From assembly GCA_963575745.1 (NCBI GenBank), contig CAUYUJ010016159.1, forward strand, positions 171,102-235,101: DNA of 64,000 bases, given 5' to 3'. The first letter of the stretch is position 1. Each line of letters opens with the position of its first letter. A program made the translations under genes and the position numbers. The notes under the pieces are model-generated. The model was not told the DNA's origin, did not search any database, and saw only the letters and a program-made list of their open reading frames with translations. The DNA comes from Prorocentrum cordatum (lineage: Eukaryota; Sar; Dinophyceae; Prorocentrales; Prorocentraceae). Below are positions 30,061 to 39,589 of this stretch, in pieces.

Positions 30061-30136
30061 GTAAGACTTCTCGGGGGAGCCTCTACCCCTTGCGCTCTGT
30101 TTTCTCCTCCGCCCACCTCCCTCTTCCACACTCTAG
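30061..30136 (+). other. Possible intron just after the stop codon
   Basis: GTAAGACTTC begins 20 bp after the stop codon. It is followed by a pyrimidine-rich stretch ending CCACACTCTAG, giving a 76-bp GT-AG interval. It could be a 3' untranslated intron, a trans-splice acceptor for a downstream transcript, or chance in CT-rich DNA. Confidence 0.3.
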
Positions 30137-30168
30137 GTAGGGCCCCCGTGCGCCCGGGGAGCGGCAGG

Positions 30169-30188
30169 CAGATGCTGTGCAGCATCTG
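30169..30188 (+). repeat. Perfect hairpin in 3' flank
   Basis: CAGATGCTG-TG-CAGCATCTG, nine-base arms with a two-base loop, about 130 bp after the stop codon. Possible 3' processing structure, otherwise unexplained. Confidence 0.6.
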
Positions 30189-30469
30189 TAGAGGAGCCGA
30201 GTCAGAACCCTTTTGTTCAAGTCCGCACAGGTAGTTTTGATGTTTCCTGCGTCTCCTCCTCCTCCTCCTCCTCCGATTCCTCCTCCTCCCCCCATCCAGC
30301 CTTTTGCCCAGCAGGCAGTGCATTTCCTGTGAGGATTGTGTGACGGACAGCGCATCAGTTGCAAAACAGAGCATAGGTAGAAAAAAGGGGGTGGAGGGGG
30401 TGGGTGGTGGGGGGGTTCTGTCTCTCCGCGCCGTCGGCCTCAGGAGGCCGTTTTTCGGGCCCCGGGGGG
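30189..30469 (+). other. No recognised gene
   Basis: Contains a short (CTC)n tract at 30,255-30,290 and a G-rich run at 30,388-30,418. No gene is recognised. Confidence 0.5.
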
Positions 30470-30654
30470 TCGCCTCGTCCCCTCTCCCTCCCGTCCTCCC
30501 GCTCCGCAGGGCCGGGCCGGGCGGGTCGGGTCTGCCGGGGCCAGGCCGCCCTCCCCTCCTCCTCCTCCTCCTCGGTCCCTTCCCTGCCTTCGCTCTTCCC
30601 TCCCTGTCGTCGTGCCGCTGCCGCCGCTTCCGCAGCCGTCGGCCGCCGCGTGTC

Positions 30655-30679
30655 GTCGTCGTCGTCGTCGTCGTCGTCG

Positions 30680-30722
<43 letters not shown>

Positions 30723-30765
30723 GCGTCGGCGTCGTCGTCGTCGTCGTCGTCGTCGGGGTCGCCGC
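30655..30765 (+). repeat. (GTC)n microsatellite
   Basis: About 110 bp of GTC triplets with a few GGC interruptions. Confidence 0.95.
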
Positions 30766-30925
30766 CGCTGCCGCTGGTGGCCTCCGCGTGGCCTCGTGCC
30801 GCCGCGTGGGGGAGAGCTGGCAAGCTGGCCCAGGAGCGTGCTCCTTGGGAGAGTGCGAAGCCCAGCCCTCGGAGGCATGCCGGCCGCGGCAGCCCCTCCG
30901 AGGCCAGTTGGGGTGCCCTCTCCCC

Positions 30926-31095
<170 letters not shown>

Positions 31096-32084
31096 CGCTG
31101 CCGTCGCAGGGGGCTGCCGCGTTCCCTCGTGCCGCCGTGTGAGGGAGAGCTGGCAAGCAGGCCCTGGAGCGCGCATCGGGGCGCCGAGGCCGCTGCCATT
31201 GGCCGCCGGGAGTCCTCGAGTCGTCGTGGGGGCAGGCCGTTGGAGGTCCTGGAGGTCCTTTCGGGCCTTCGGAGGCCCTGGGTGTTCCGTCGGGGGTCCT
31301 GATCGCGTCCCCGTTCCTCGGCTCTTGGGGTATCCCTTGTCGCCCTGTCCGGTGGCAGCTCTGAAAACTTGTGCCTTCGGTCCTGGGGGTCTCTGCCCAT
31401 CCCCTTTCCCGCCTCCCTCCTTGCCCTCGTGTGGCCCGCCCTCCCTCCCCTCTGCCCGGGGCACTGAGGGGGTTGTTTCCTGGTCCGCTGCTCGTTTTTG
31501 GGGTCTCGTCGTGGTCACGGCAGGATTCGCCTGGAAATTCTGGTCTGGTGTTGGAAGCTTCGGCTTCGGCATCTTTCGCCCCCCAGTCTCCTGGCAGGCG
31601 GGTCGGGTCGGGCTGGATCCTCCCCTCCCTGGGGTGGCTTCCTCTCCCTCCTCCTGTCACCGTCCCGTACCTGCGGGGTACGTCGACCAGGCAGCGTGGG
31701 GGGATCGGACGAGCCCCAGGCAGGTGCTCCCTGCCTGGCCCCCCCCCCACATATGGCGGGGAGTCTCTGAGTTGCCTCTTCTGCTTCGCCCTGGCCGGGG
31801 TTTCGGGCGGAGGTCCTTGTTGGAACTGTGGGAATTTTCAAAGGCTTGCACGGTTTTCCAGGGTCGGTTCTGTGCGCCGCCCTCTTGACTCCGCGCAGGT
31901 CTTGGAAAGTGCACAGCTCTTACCAACCCTCCCCTCGACCCCTTCAGAGCTGGCGATCTGTCTTCCAGAGCCGTCGCAGCAAGGTCGCTTCCGAACCCTC
32001 CCCGGGTCGTGGCCCCTTGCTAAAAGGAAGTCTCGTCCGAAGCTTCCGCCGCCAGCTCAAAGGGAGCACACCATCCATCCATCC

Positions 32085-32545
32085 CCTGCCTCCTGCTTCC
32101 TCCCTCCTCCCTCCTCTCCCTCCTCCCCCCGGCCTCCTCCCTCTTCCCTCCTCCTCCCATCCTCCCTCATCCCTCCCCGCCCTCCCTCCTCTCCTCCTCC
32201 TCCTCCTCCTCCTCCTCCTCCTCCTCCTCCTCCTCCTCCTCCTCCTCCTCCTCCTCCTCCTCCTCCTCCCTCCTCCTCCTCCTCCTCCTCCTCCTCCTCC
32301 TCCTCCTCCTCCTCCTCCTCCTCCTTCCTCCTCCTCTACTCCTCCTCCTCCCTCCTCCTCCTCCTCCTCCTCCTCCTCCTCCTCTCCTCCTCCTCCTCCT
32401 CCTCCTCTCCTCCTCCTCCTCCTCCTCCTCCTCCTCCTCCTCCTCCTCCCTCTCCTCCTCCTCCTCCTCCTCCTCCTCCTCCTCCTCCTCCTCCTCCTCC
32501 TCCTCCTCCTCTTCCTCGTCCTCCTCCTCCTCCTCCGTTTCTCCC
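32085..32545 (+). repeat. (CTC)n block
   Basis: Long pyrimidine triplet tract with CT and CCT interruptions, leaving through TCCCGCCCTCGGAGGTAGCC as at 24,600. Confidence 0.95.
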
Positions 32546-32902
32546 GCCCTCGGAGGTAGCCAAAGCAATCCTCGCGGCCATGCTTGGTTGATATATCCTC
32601 TGGTGTGATGTGGTCTGATCTCAACGAAAACTGCCTGCTTAGTATATCCTCTAGTGTGATGTGGTCTGACCATACGAAAACTGCTGGGTCCTCGGTCTGC
32701 GATCGGAGAAGGGACCACTGGAGATCAGGAGTCCAGGGTTATGCTGCTCCCATCGTACTTAAGGACCACATCCCAGAAAATAGTTTCGAGCACCTGGAAA
32801 AAGTGTCGAAGGAGTGTCGAAAGAGTGTCGAGAGAGTGTCGAAACAGTGTCGGGCGAGCGTCTCCCAGGGCCCCACACGTACAAACCCCCGAGTTTCGGT
32901 AC
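32546..32902 (+). repeat. Dispersed repeat D, copy 1
   Basis: AAAGCAATCCTCGCGGCCAT resembles 27,256. Two copies of GGTGTGATGTGGTCTGA-like sequence (32,599 and 32,654) follow. From about 32,740, TGCTCCCATCGTACTTAAGG and GTGTCGAAACAGTGTCG match 50,770-50,910. Element C interrupts repeat D at 32,903. Confidence 0.7.
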
Positions 32903-33998
32903 TTTTTCCCGGAAAGGGCGTGGGCCCAGGATTCTCTTTTAGCTGTTTGCCCCCGGATCTGACGGCTGTAGGGCCGGCGAATTTCTTTTACGATAAATAA
33001 CGAGGTCGCGTAGGGCCGGCGAATTAAAATTTGAGGGTGTCTCGGGCGGAACGCTTGTTGTTCTGAATGTGTTGAGGATGTCTCGAGCGAAACGCTTGTG
33101 TTGTGTTATAGACTGTCCTCTCCCGAGGAACAAGATTCAGACGATCTCTCAAGTGGATTGCTTGTTTTCACGTGCCCAGGTCTTGAGGATGTCTCGAGCG
33201 AGACGCTTGGTTTCACGCCTCCAGGTGGCCCAGACAGATGTCTAGCATGAGGATTTGTCTCGAACGAGAGGCTTGTTTTCACGTGTCCAAGTCGCCCAGG
33301 CGGATATCTAGCATGAGGTTGTGTCGAGGAAGTCTCGATCGAGACGCATGTTTTCACGTGTCCAGGTCGCCCAGGCGGATGTCTAGCATGAGGATGTGCT
33401 GAGAACGTCTTGAGCGAAACGCGTTTTTTCACGTGTCCAGGTCGCCCATGCACAGCACAGCCCTCGGCACAGTACATCAATATCGATACCCTTTACATTG
33501 CAGCCTGGCATGTTGCCTGGCACGTTCCGCGGAGTGTCCCGTGGCGAGTCCACCTGGCACGTCGCGCGGTGCACGTCCATTGGCACGTTCCGTAGCGCGT
33601 CCCCTTGGCACGTCCCGCGGTGCGTGCCCATGGCACGTCCCCTGGCACGTCGCCTGGCGCGTCCCTTGGGACGTTCCGCGGCGCGTCCTCCTGGCATGTC
33701 CCCTCTGTCGATTAGTTCTGGGGCAGCTACCATCTGCTCAGGCAGCTCGAGCTTAAGATCCAGATCAGTTCGGTCAGGACTCGGGTGCCAGGGAGGACTC
33801 GATCCACAAAGCTATATAAAGCACAATCGCGGCACGGCACATCGCAGTTCAGCGCGGCGCAGCACAGCACAACCCTCGGCACAGTACATCAATATCGATA
33901 CATTCAGCATTGCATTTGCCCGTCGCCCAATCAGGTGTCTTTGAAACGTTGCCATTCCTTACATTCTATATTCCTTTCCGGGTTCGTGGGTCGATCAT
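32903..33998 (+). mobile_element. Dispersed element C, short copy
   Basis: Begins TTTTTCCCGGAAAGGGCGTG and ends CCGGGTTCGTGGGTCGATCA. It shares GATCTGACGGCTGTAGGGCC, the GTCTCGAGCGA.ACGCTTG units and the GGCACGTTCC repeats with 25,712-27,242, but has one GGCACG block where the other has two or three. Repeat D sequence on both sides is continuous in the interrupted-free version at 50,770-50,975, so this is an insertion of about 1.1 kb. Confidence 0.75.
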
Positions 33999-34450
33999 TT
34001 TGATGCTCGAAATTCTTTCTGGTGGTCAAGGCTAAAGTAGGTTGGAACTTCAGAAGCACAGGGTCTGGAAGCCCGCGGGACTCCAGGCGTGGAGCGGCCA
34101 CGGGTGTCACCGCCGCCCTCCTTGGACAGGGAGCCCTCCTGAACGAACGCATTCCTGGATAAGGAACCACTGGATAAGGAGTCCAAGAACTGGAAGCCCG
34201 CGGAACTCCAAGCGAGGAGCGGCCATGGGTGTCACCGCCGCCCTCCTTGGACAAGGAGCCCTCCAGGGTCTGAAGCCTCCTGAGCGCCTCCTGAGCGTAT
34301 CGAAGGTGGGACGGGAGATCGAACAGGAAGATGTGTCCCACCTTCGGAGGCCGTTTCCGGGCGACCATCGAGACACACATCAGGGTCAAGAGCCGGCCCT
34401 GTGGCAAAGGCGGGGACTTCCGGGGGCCTGTAATCAACAAAACCAGACGT
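33999..34450 (+). repeat. Repeat D tail and GGTGTCACCGCCGCCCTCCT copies
   Basis: TTTCTGGTGGTCAAGGCTAA and AGTAGGTTGGAAC (about 34,016-34,047) match 50,942-50,973. Two direct copies of the GGAAGCCCGCGG...GGTGTCACCGCCGCCCTCCT repeat follow at 34,065-34,140 and 34,185-34,262. No gene is seen in the rest. Confidence 0.65.
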
Positions 34451-34795
34451 CTGATATCTGAAGATGGAGGAGGCAGGATCGAGAATCCGAGGATGGGGGA
34501 GGCAGGATCGAGGACGGGGGATCCAAGGATGGGGGAGGCAGGATCGAGGAACCGGTGATGGGGGATGCAGAGTCCAAGGCCGAGGGTCCGAGGGCGGGGG
34601 AGGCGGGATCCAGGATCGAGCTTCCGAGAGCAGGGGAGGCAGGATCGAGAACCGGGGATCCAAAGATGGAGATGGCAGGATCGAGAGCCGAGGATCGAGG
34701 GTAGAGGAGACAGAATCCAGAACCGAGGACCGAGGGTCCAGGAAGTGAGATGGAGGATCGAGGTCAGAGGATCGAGCAGGCAGGTTCGAGGAGGC
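34451..34795 (+). repeat. Minisatellite, GGAGGCAGGATCGAGAACCG
   Basis: About ten imperfect 25-40 bp copies of GGAGGCAGGATCGAGAACCG plus GGGATCCAAGGATGG spacers. It is purine-rich on the plus strand. Confidence 0.8.
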
Positions 34796-34830
34796 ATGTG
34801 TTTGTTTACCTCGCTTCGTGGGGGATATAC

Positions 34831-35006
34831 TGTACTTGACTACCTACCGGACCAACCCAACCCGAAGACCCGAATTTCGGGTTGGGGGGGTAAGGGTTCA
34901 ACGCGTGTGTTTGTTCGATGTTCCCCGACCCCCCCCCCACTGGAAATCGACGGTAAATTTGAGCCTTCGGGTTGGGTTGGGGTGGTTCGGTGGGTGGTGA
35001 GTACTA
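34831..35006. mobile_element. MITE-like element, CCAACCCAACCCGAAG ends
   Basis: Left GTACTTGACTACCTACCGGA...CCAACCCAACCCGAAG and the reversed right end GTACTCACCACCCACCGAAC...CCCAACCCAACCCGAAG form inverted repeats of about 45 bp, in a 176-bp element without a frame. No second copy was noticed. Confidence 0.6.
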
Positions 35007-35029
35007 GAACCACGCGCACGCTTCGCGCG

Positions 35030-35560
35030 CTTAGGTCCTAGCCGCGCCAAAGAAACTCGCATCGCAAAAAGGCCTCAAATTGGATGACCTTAACTCTCGG
35101 AAGCTTTATTGAAGAGCTTCCGTGACACATCCAGCCGTCTTTTGGCCGTTTTCGAGCTTACTGGACGCATGCTGGAGATGCGGTCTTCGCTTTGAAGGGG
35201 TACTTGGGGCCTCCAGTGCCATTCTTGGAAGTCTCTTGTGGACGTTTTGGGACTGTCTTGGGGCTCTCTTGGCGCGCCATGGAGCCGTGCTGTGGCCGTC
35301 CTGGGCCCATCTTAGGCCGTCTTGAGGCCCTCTTGGATCCGTTAAAACCGTCTTTCGCCCCTCTGGGGGGCTCTCTTGAGCCGTCTTGGGCCTCTCAGGG
35401 GGCCCTCTTCGGGCCCTCGTGAGCCGTCGTGGGCCCACCTTGGGCCCTCTCTGAAGTCCTCTGAGGGCTCCTTTGGGCCGTCCAGGGATGGGCTTGGGGG
35501 ACTCTTTAGCCCATCGTGGGCGCCCTGAGGAGCGGAAAGGCAAATGTGCCAAAAGCACGT
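35030..35560 (+). repeat. Dispersed repeat E, copy 1
   Basis: CGCC.AAG.AACTCGC.TCGCAAA, GGCCTCAAATTG.ATGAC, ATTGAAGAGCTTCCGTG and CCAGCCGTCTTT..GC occur in the same order here and at 36,150-36,535. The 35,180-35,480 part is periodic CTTGGG/GGGCC sequence akin to composite family A. Confidence 0.65.
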
Positions 35561-35739
35561 AACCAGTGGAATATAAAAGATGCTTGTCTCCTGAAGGGGT
35601 CCTGGGAAGCTCTTTGGACCCCCTGGGACTGACCAATCAGGGCAGCTGTTTGGGCCATCTTGAGCCGTCTTGGAAGTGTTCCAGCTGCCCTTGGACCCTG
35701 TTGGGTCGCTATCGCTTATTCGTGTCCCCTCCTCCTACT

Positions 35740-35985
35740 CATCCTCCTCCTCCTCCTCCTCCTCCACCTCCACCTCCACCTCCACCTCCTCCTCCTCCTC
35801 CTCCTCCTCCTCTCCTCCCTCCTCCTCCTCCTCCTCCTCCTCGCCTCCGCCTCCGCCTCCGCCTCCGCCTCCGCCTCCGCCTCCGCCTCCTCCTCCTCTC
35901 CTCCTCCTCCTCCTCCTCCTCCTCCTCCTCCTCCTCCTCCTCCTCCTCCTCCTCCTCCTCCTCCTCCTCCTCCTCCTCCTCTTTG
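35740..35985 (+). repeat. (CTC)n/(CAC CTC)n/(GCC TCC)n block
   Basis: Successive sub-tracts: CACCTC near 35,763, CTCCTC, GCCTCC at 35,842-35,890, then CTC to 35,985. All-pyrimidine except the G and A interruptions. Confidence 0.95.
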
Positions 35986-36940
35986 GTCGCTGATTTGAGC
36001 GGCCCGAGTGAGGCCCAGGACGTTCTGGGGGGGGTCCAGATCTCTGGTGGCGGAACGAGGAGGGGGGGACTCTGGGAGGGTATGCTGACCTGGTGCCCAG
36101 GCCCCCGGTGCCCAGAGATATTATACACTATCCCGCGCTTGGATTCTAGCTGCGCCCAAGGAACTCGCCTCGCAAATTACCCCAGCGACGTGCAGGGGGG
36201 ATTTGGGGCCTGTAACGCTTCTTGCGCTTGTCTGGAACCGCCCGAGGCCTGGAGGAGCTCAACGCAGAAGAGGGGGGTGCCCGAGTCTGGCCCCGTAGCA
36301 CACGCCACCAGGGCCAAACCACGATGAATCGAAGGCCGCCCTGTCCCCATCCTGGCCACGCATCTGGGGCCAAACCACGGTGCGACAAAGGCCAGAAAGC
36401 CCTGCCGGGTCGCACCGGCAGGGCCTCAAATTGAATGACTTTGGTTTCTCGAGGGCAGTATTGAAGAGCTTCCGTGCCGCAACCAGCCGTCTTTGGGCAG
36501 TCTTGGAGCCTCTCGGACGCATGCTGAAGAGATGCGGTCTTGGTTATCGTTTGGGGGACTTGGGCTGAGAGGGCGAGGAAACTGCCAGGTAAAACTGCGT
36601 TGCCAGTACCCGCCACCCCCCGCAGGGCCTGGGCTCTGTAAGCCCAGGTCTCGCGGCGAGACTCTGAATCGCAAGGCAAAACACACGAGGGGATCGGGGA
36701 GCGAGGATAATGGAGGCAGCATCGAGAAACGAGAAGGTGATACGTTTTTCCAATATTGGAGGCCCATGTAGCCACAAGCACGTTTCCTTGCCAACGCGCC
36801 GTCTGGACGAGGCATTGTCTGTCTGTCTGTGTCTGGTGGCCGCCCGAGGCCCTCCCGAAGACCTCTCGAGGCCTCTCAGCCTACAGAAGCCTGCGGAGCC
36901 AAGATATCCGACATTGATTCGTTCACACCCACATGTTGGC
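35986..36940 (+). repeat. Dispersed repeat E, copy 2, and flanks
   Basis: Markers shared with 35,030-35,160 run from about 36,150 to 36,535. The sequence before and after is unrecognised. Open frames of up to 211 codons on the minus strand have no recognisable domain. Confidence 0.5.
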
Positions 36941-37127
36941 GGCGAGCGAGGGGGGAAATGAGTAGGAAAAGGCCTCCTCAGGAGGCGCCGGAACTTCTGA
37001 GAAGCCCTCGCGCCTTCTGAGAAGTTGTTTCTGCATTCGGGGAAAGCTTAAAAAACTTCTCGAAGGCTGGGGGACTTCCGAGCCTTCTGAGAAGGCCCGC
37101 CCCTTCTCATTTCCCCCCTCGCTCGCC
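36941..37127. mobile_element. MITE-like element, GGCGAGCGAGGGG family, copy 1
   Basis: A 187-bp element. The ends GGCGAGCGAGGGGGGAAATG and, reversed, GGCGAGCGAGGGGGGAAATG are identical over 20 bp, and the similarity continues inward. The interior contains palindromic CTTCTGAGAAG repeats and CGGGGAAAGCTTAAAAAACT. GTTCACACCCACAT lies 6 bp left and GTTCAGACCCACAT 10 bp right, a possible imperfect target duplication. The second copy is at 56,730-56,913. Confidence 0.8.
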
Positions 37128-37690
37128 CCCGAGGTTTGTTCAGACCCACATATCTTCCTCGACGTCGGCTTCCAGGGACTGCTTTCGGGCCCCGCGACCA
37201 TCAGACAACAAGCCAGGGACGCGAAGCGAAGAACCAGCACCTCGGGGAAGGGGTTGAGATGCCCGGGGGGCCAGGTCACGAAAACATGATGACGGTTGAT
37301 GTCTGGGGAGAGGGCGCCAAGTGTGCACCTGCGCTGATCCTGGCCGAGTCGATCAGATCGACCCTGGGACTAGCATCGCTGCATGCATCACTGGGCCCTC
37401 GTGGCGGAAGCCTCGGCCAGGATCGGCGAAGGCGTGGTAGTCGACTCCCGCCGGCTCCTCCGACACCACGGTTATCTCTTGCCGTGGGCCACCTGACATC
37501 TCGACCGCTTCCCTGGGGGCGCGTTTCGGCCCGCCTCGTTTCCGACGGCCCCAGGGATTGGCAATGGCATCGGGTCACCGAGAACGAATACCTCGGCGAC
37601 CTCTCCCGAAGGCCAACCGCAAAACAATAGACCCCGCCCTGAAGAGAAGGCCTCCCAGACACCCGACGCCGGGAGTTCCTTCAACGTAGA
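37128..37690 (+). other. Unrecognised open frame
   Basis: An open frame of 164 codons (37,136-37,630) contains PGGPGHENMMTVDVWGEGAK and ESIRSTLGLASLHASLG, which look less biased than surrounding frames. I recognise no domain and no start-site evidence, so it may be chance in GC-rich DNA. Confidence 0.2.
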
Positions 37691-37754
37691 ACCATGTTAG
37701 CCAGCGTGGACCCCAAACGGTGTGCAATATGTATTGAACCATGCATGCGGGGAA

Positions 37755-37930
37755 CTATGCGTATGTATATATATACACACATTTACATATGTTTGTGTTT
37801 ATACAAATGTCTGAACATGAATGTATGCATGGAAACAAACAAACAAACAACGAAACAAACAAACAAAGAAATAAACAAACATACGTGCGTACATACATAC
37901 ATACATGCATCTATACATATAAATGTGCGG
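37755..37930 (+). repeat. (TATA), (AAAC)n and (CATA)n microsatellites
   Basis: GTATATATATACACAC, then AAACAAACAAAC at about 37,838-37,880, then TACATACATACAT near 37,895. AT-rich island. Confidence 0.9.
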
Positions 37931-37979
37931 TGTGCAACGAATGAATTGCAAGCGTTGTGGAGGTATCCTCGAGTAGCCT

Positions 37980-38345
37980 AAATAGCGGTGCAATGGCGGA
38001 AAAAAAAAAAACAGATAATGGGATCGCCTTTTTTACGGGTGTCGGTTCCGGGTGCCCTGGCGCAGGGCCCCTGCCACTCGCAAAAACTACATGCCCCCGA
38101 CAGCTAGGTGGGTTGTTCAAAACTGGCGCAGCGCCGACTCTCAAATGGCCACAGACGTCGGGCACAGAGGAAGATAGACTGACATGTTGGTAGACGGGGG
38201 CGAATCCTTGATGAGCCCCTGCAGCGGTGCGGCGGCGGTAAAAGAAGGGCAGAAGATGAAGGAGAGGCCTCTTTTACAGGCGGCGGTCCCAGGGGACCCG
38301 GCGCAAGGCCCCTGCCACTCCCACGAACTCGACGCCCCCCATGCG
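37980..38345 (+). repeat. Direct duplication of about 240-bp offset
   Basis: GCGGTGCAATGGCGG...GGCGCAGGGCCCCTGCCACT at 37,985-38,100 recurs, diverged, as GCGGTGCGGCGGCGG...GGCGCAAGGCCCCTGCCACT at 38,229-38,335. An A12 run sits in the first copy only. Confidence 0.65.
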
Positions 38346-38825
38346 ATTGGAGTGAGACACCTGGGGGTGGGAGACCCGATGGCGGGCGGGCGGATCCCGG
38401 GCCGCCCCCCAGAGGCCACCCCCCCAAACACGGCCCCCCCGCGGCATAGACGCCCCCCCTTGCGCAACCCCGCGGGGAGGGCCGCCCGCCTCAGGCGGGC
38501 GGCCAGGGCAAGGGGGAGAGCTGCCAGAGAGACCCACCTCACCTCGCTCCTTTTCCCCGGATTCCCACGGCACCACCGTCGCCGCCCGCGCCGCACCGCA
38601 CGCGCGCAAAGGAGCATCGCGGGCGCGGCCCCGAAGCCCTGCCCATCCTCGACGCAGGGCCCACCGCGCTTGAGGCACCCCATCCCGCCCTGACCCCCAC
38701 TCCCACCCGCGGCAGGAGGACGGGGGTCCACGGGCAGAAACGGGACCCCCGCCGAGGCGGCGCGCACCGACGGGCGGGGGGTTCAAGACGATCATTCAAA
38801 ACTATCCCGAAGGCACGCCATAGAC
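38346..38825. other. No recognised gene
   Basis: Very GC-rich. It may hold further 3' remnants of the retroelement, but no motif could be aligned. Confidence 0.35.
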
Positions 38826-39005
38826 CCCGCCGTCGAGACCCCGCCCCGAGAGATCGCGCGGGACACCGACGCTGCTGACGCGCGTCGCACTCCGGCCCCG
38901 CCCGCGCAACGTCGCGGTCGAGACCCCGCCCCGAAGGGTCGCGTGGGACGCCAACGCTGCTGGCGCTCGTCGCAATTCGGCTCTGCCTGCGCGACGCCTG
39001 TTGGG
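38826..39005. repeat. Short interspersed repeat, CCCCGCCCCGAAGGGTCGCG
   Basis: GACCCCGCCCCGAGAGATCG (38,842) and GACCCCGCCCCGAAGGGTCG (38,922) are tandem units of about 80 bp, each followed by GGGAC.CC.ACGCTGCTG.CG. Related pieces occur at about 42,520-42,560, 44,480-44,520 and 44,655-44,710, inside the retroelement remnant. Confidence 0.6.
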
Positions 39006-39079
39006 TCGTGCCCAAGCGGAACTGCCACTGCGGCTCTAGTCGCGCACGTCGCCCAAGGCGCCCGCGGTCGCCCCCCGAG

Positions 39080-39589
39080 GCGAGCGCCCTCCCCGCGGCG
39101 GCCGCCCTCTCCTCGACGATCGCGTCGAAGAGCTCCTGGAAGGCCTGCGCCACCTTGTCGAGCACGGACCACTTCGGGTCCTAAAGGGCTCGTCAAAGTC
39201 CGTCGCCTTCACATCGCCCAGGTCGTCTGCCCCCCGAGCCCCCTCGCGCGGGGCCAAACCAAGCCAGGGCGGCCCAGCGCCATCTTGCGCGACCTAAGCT
39301 CATCCGAAAGCACGATAAGGAGGACCGTCGATCCCCAGGTTGCCCGTCGACCCCGCCACCTCGACGCTCGCCCTCCGTCGGAGCCGCCCGGGCCTCGAGA
39401 ACACCGCCACGCAGAGACCTCGTTCGGGCCCGCTGAATTTGGCCCACGAAGATGGGAACCAGGGCTTCTCAACCATCAGCGCGCACCAGCGGGCTCCACA
39501 GGCGCTGCCGCCCACCAGCACTTCCCGGCCGCCTATCCAGCAGCGCCCCGCCTCCGCCTTCGCGCCCGCGCGGCGACGCGCAGCACTCT
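39080..39589 (-). pseudogene. RNase H-like tail of the retroelement
   Basis: Contains EAGRCWIGGREVLVGGS, GARWCALMVEKPWFPSSWAK and GPERGLCVAVFSRPG. In other frames follow RADDLGDVKATDFDEPF (the A.ADDL...DF.FD motif of these tails) and SVLDKVAQAFQELFDAIVEE. The SDN-type catalytic segment between them is not recognisable, probably deleted or shifted. Downstream sequence is not assignable. Confidence 0.6.
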
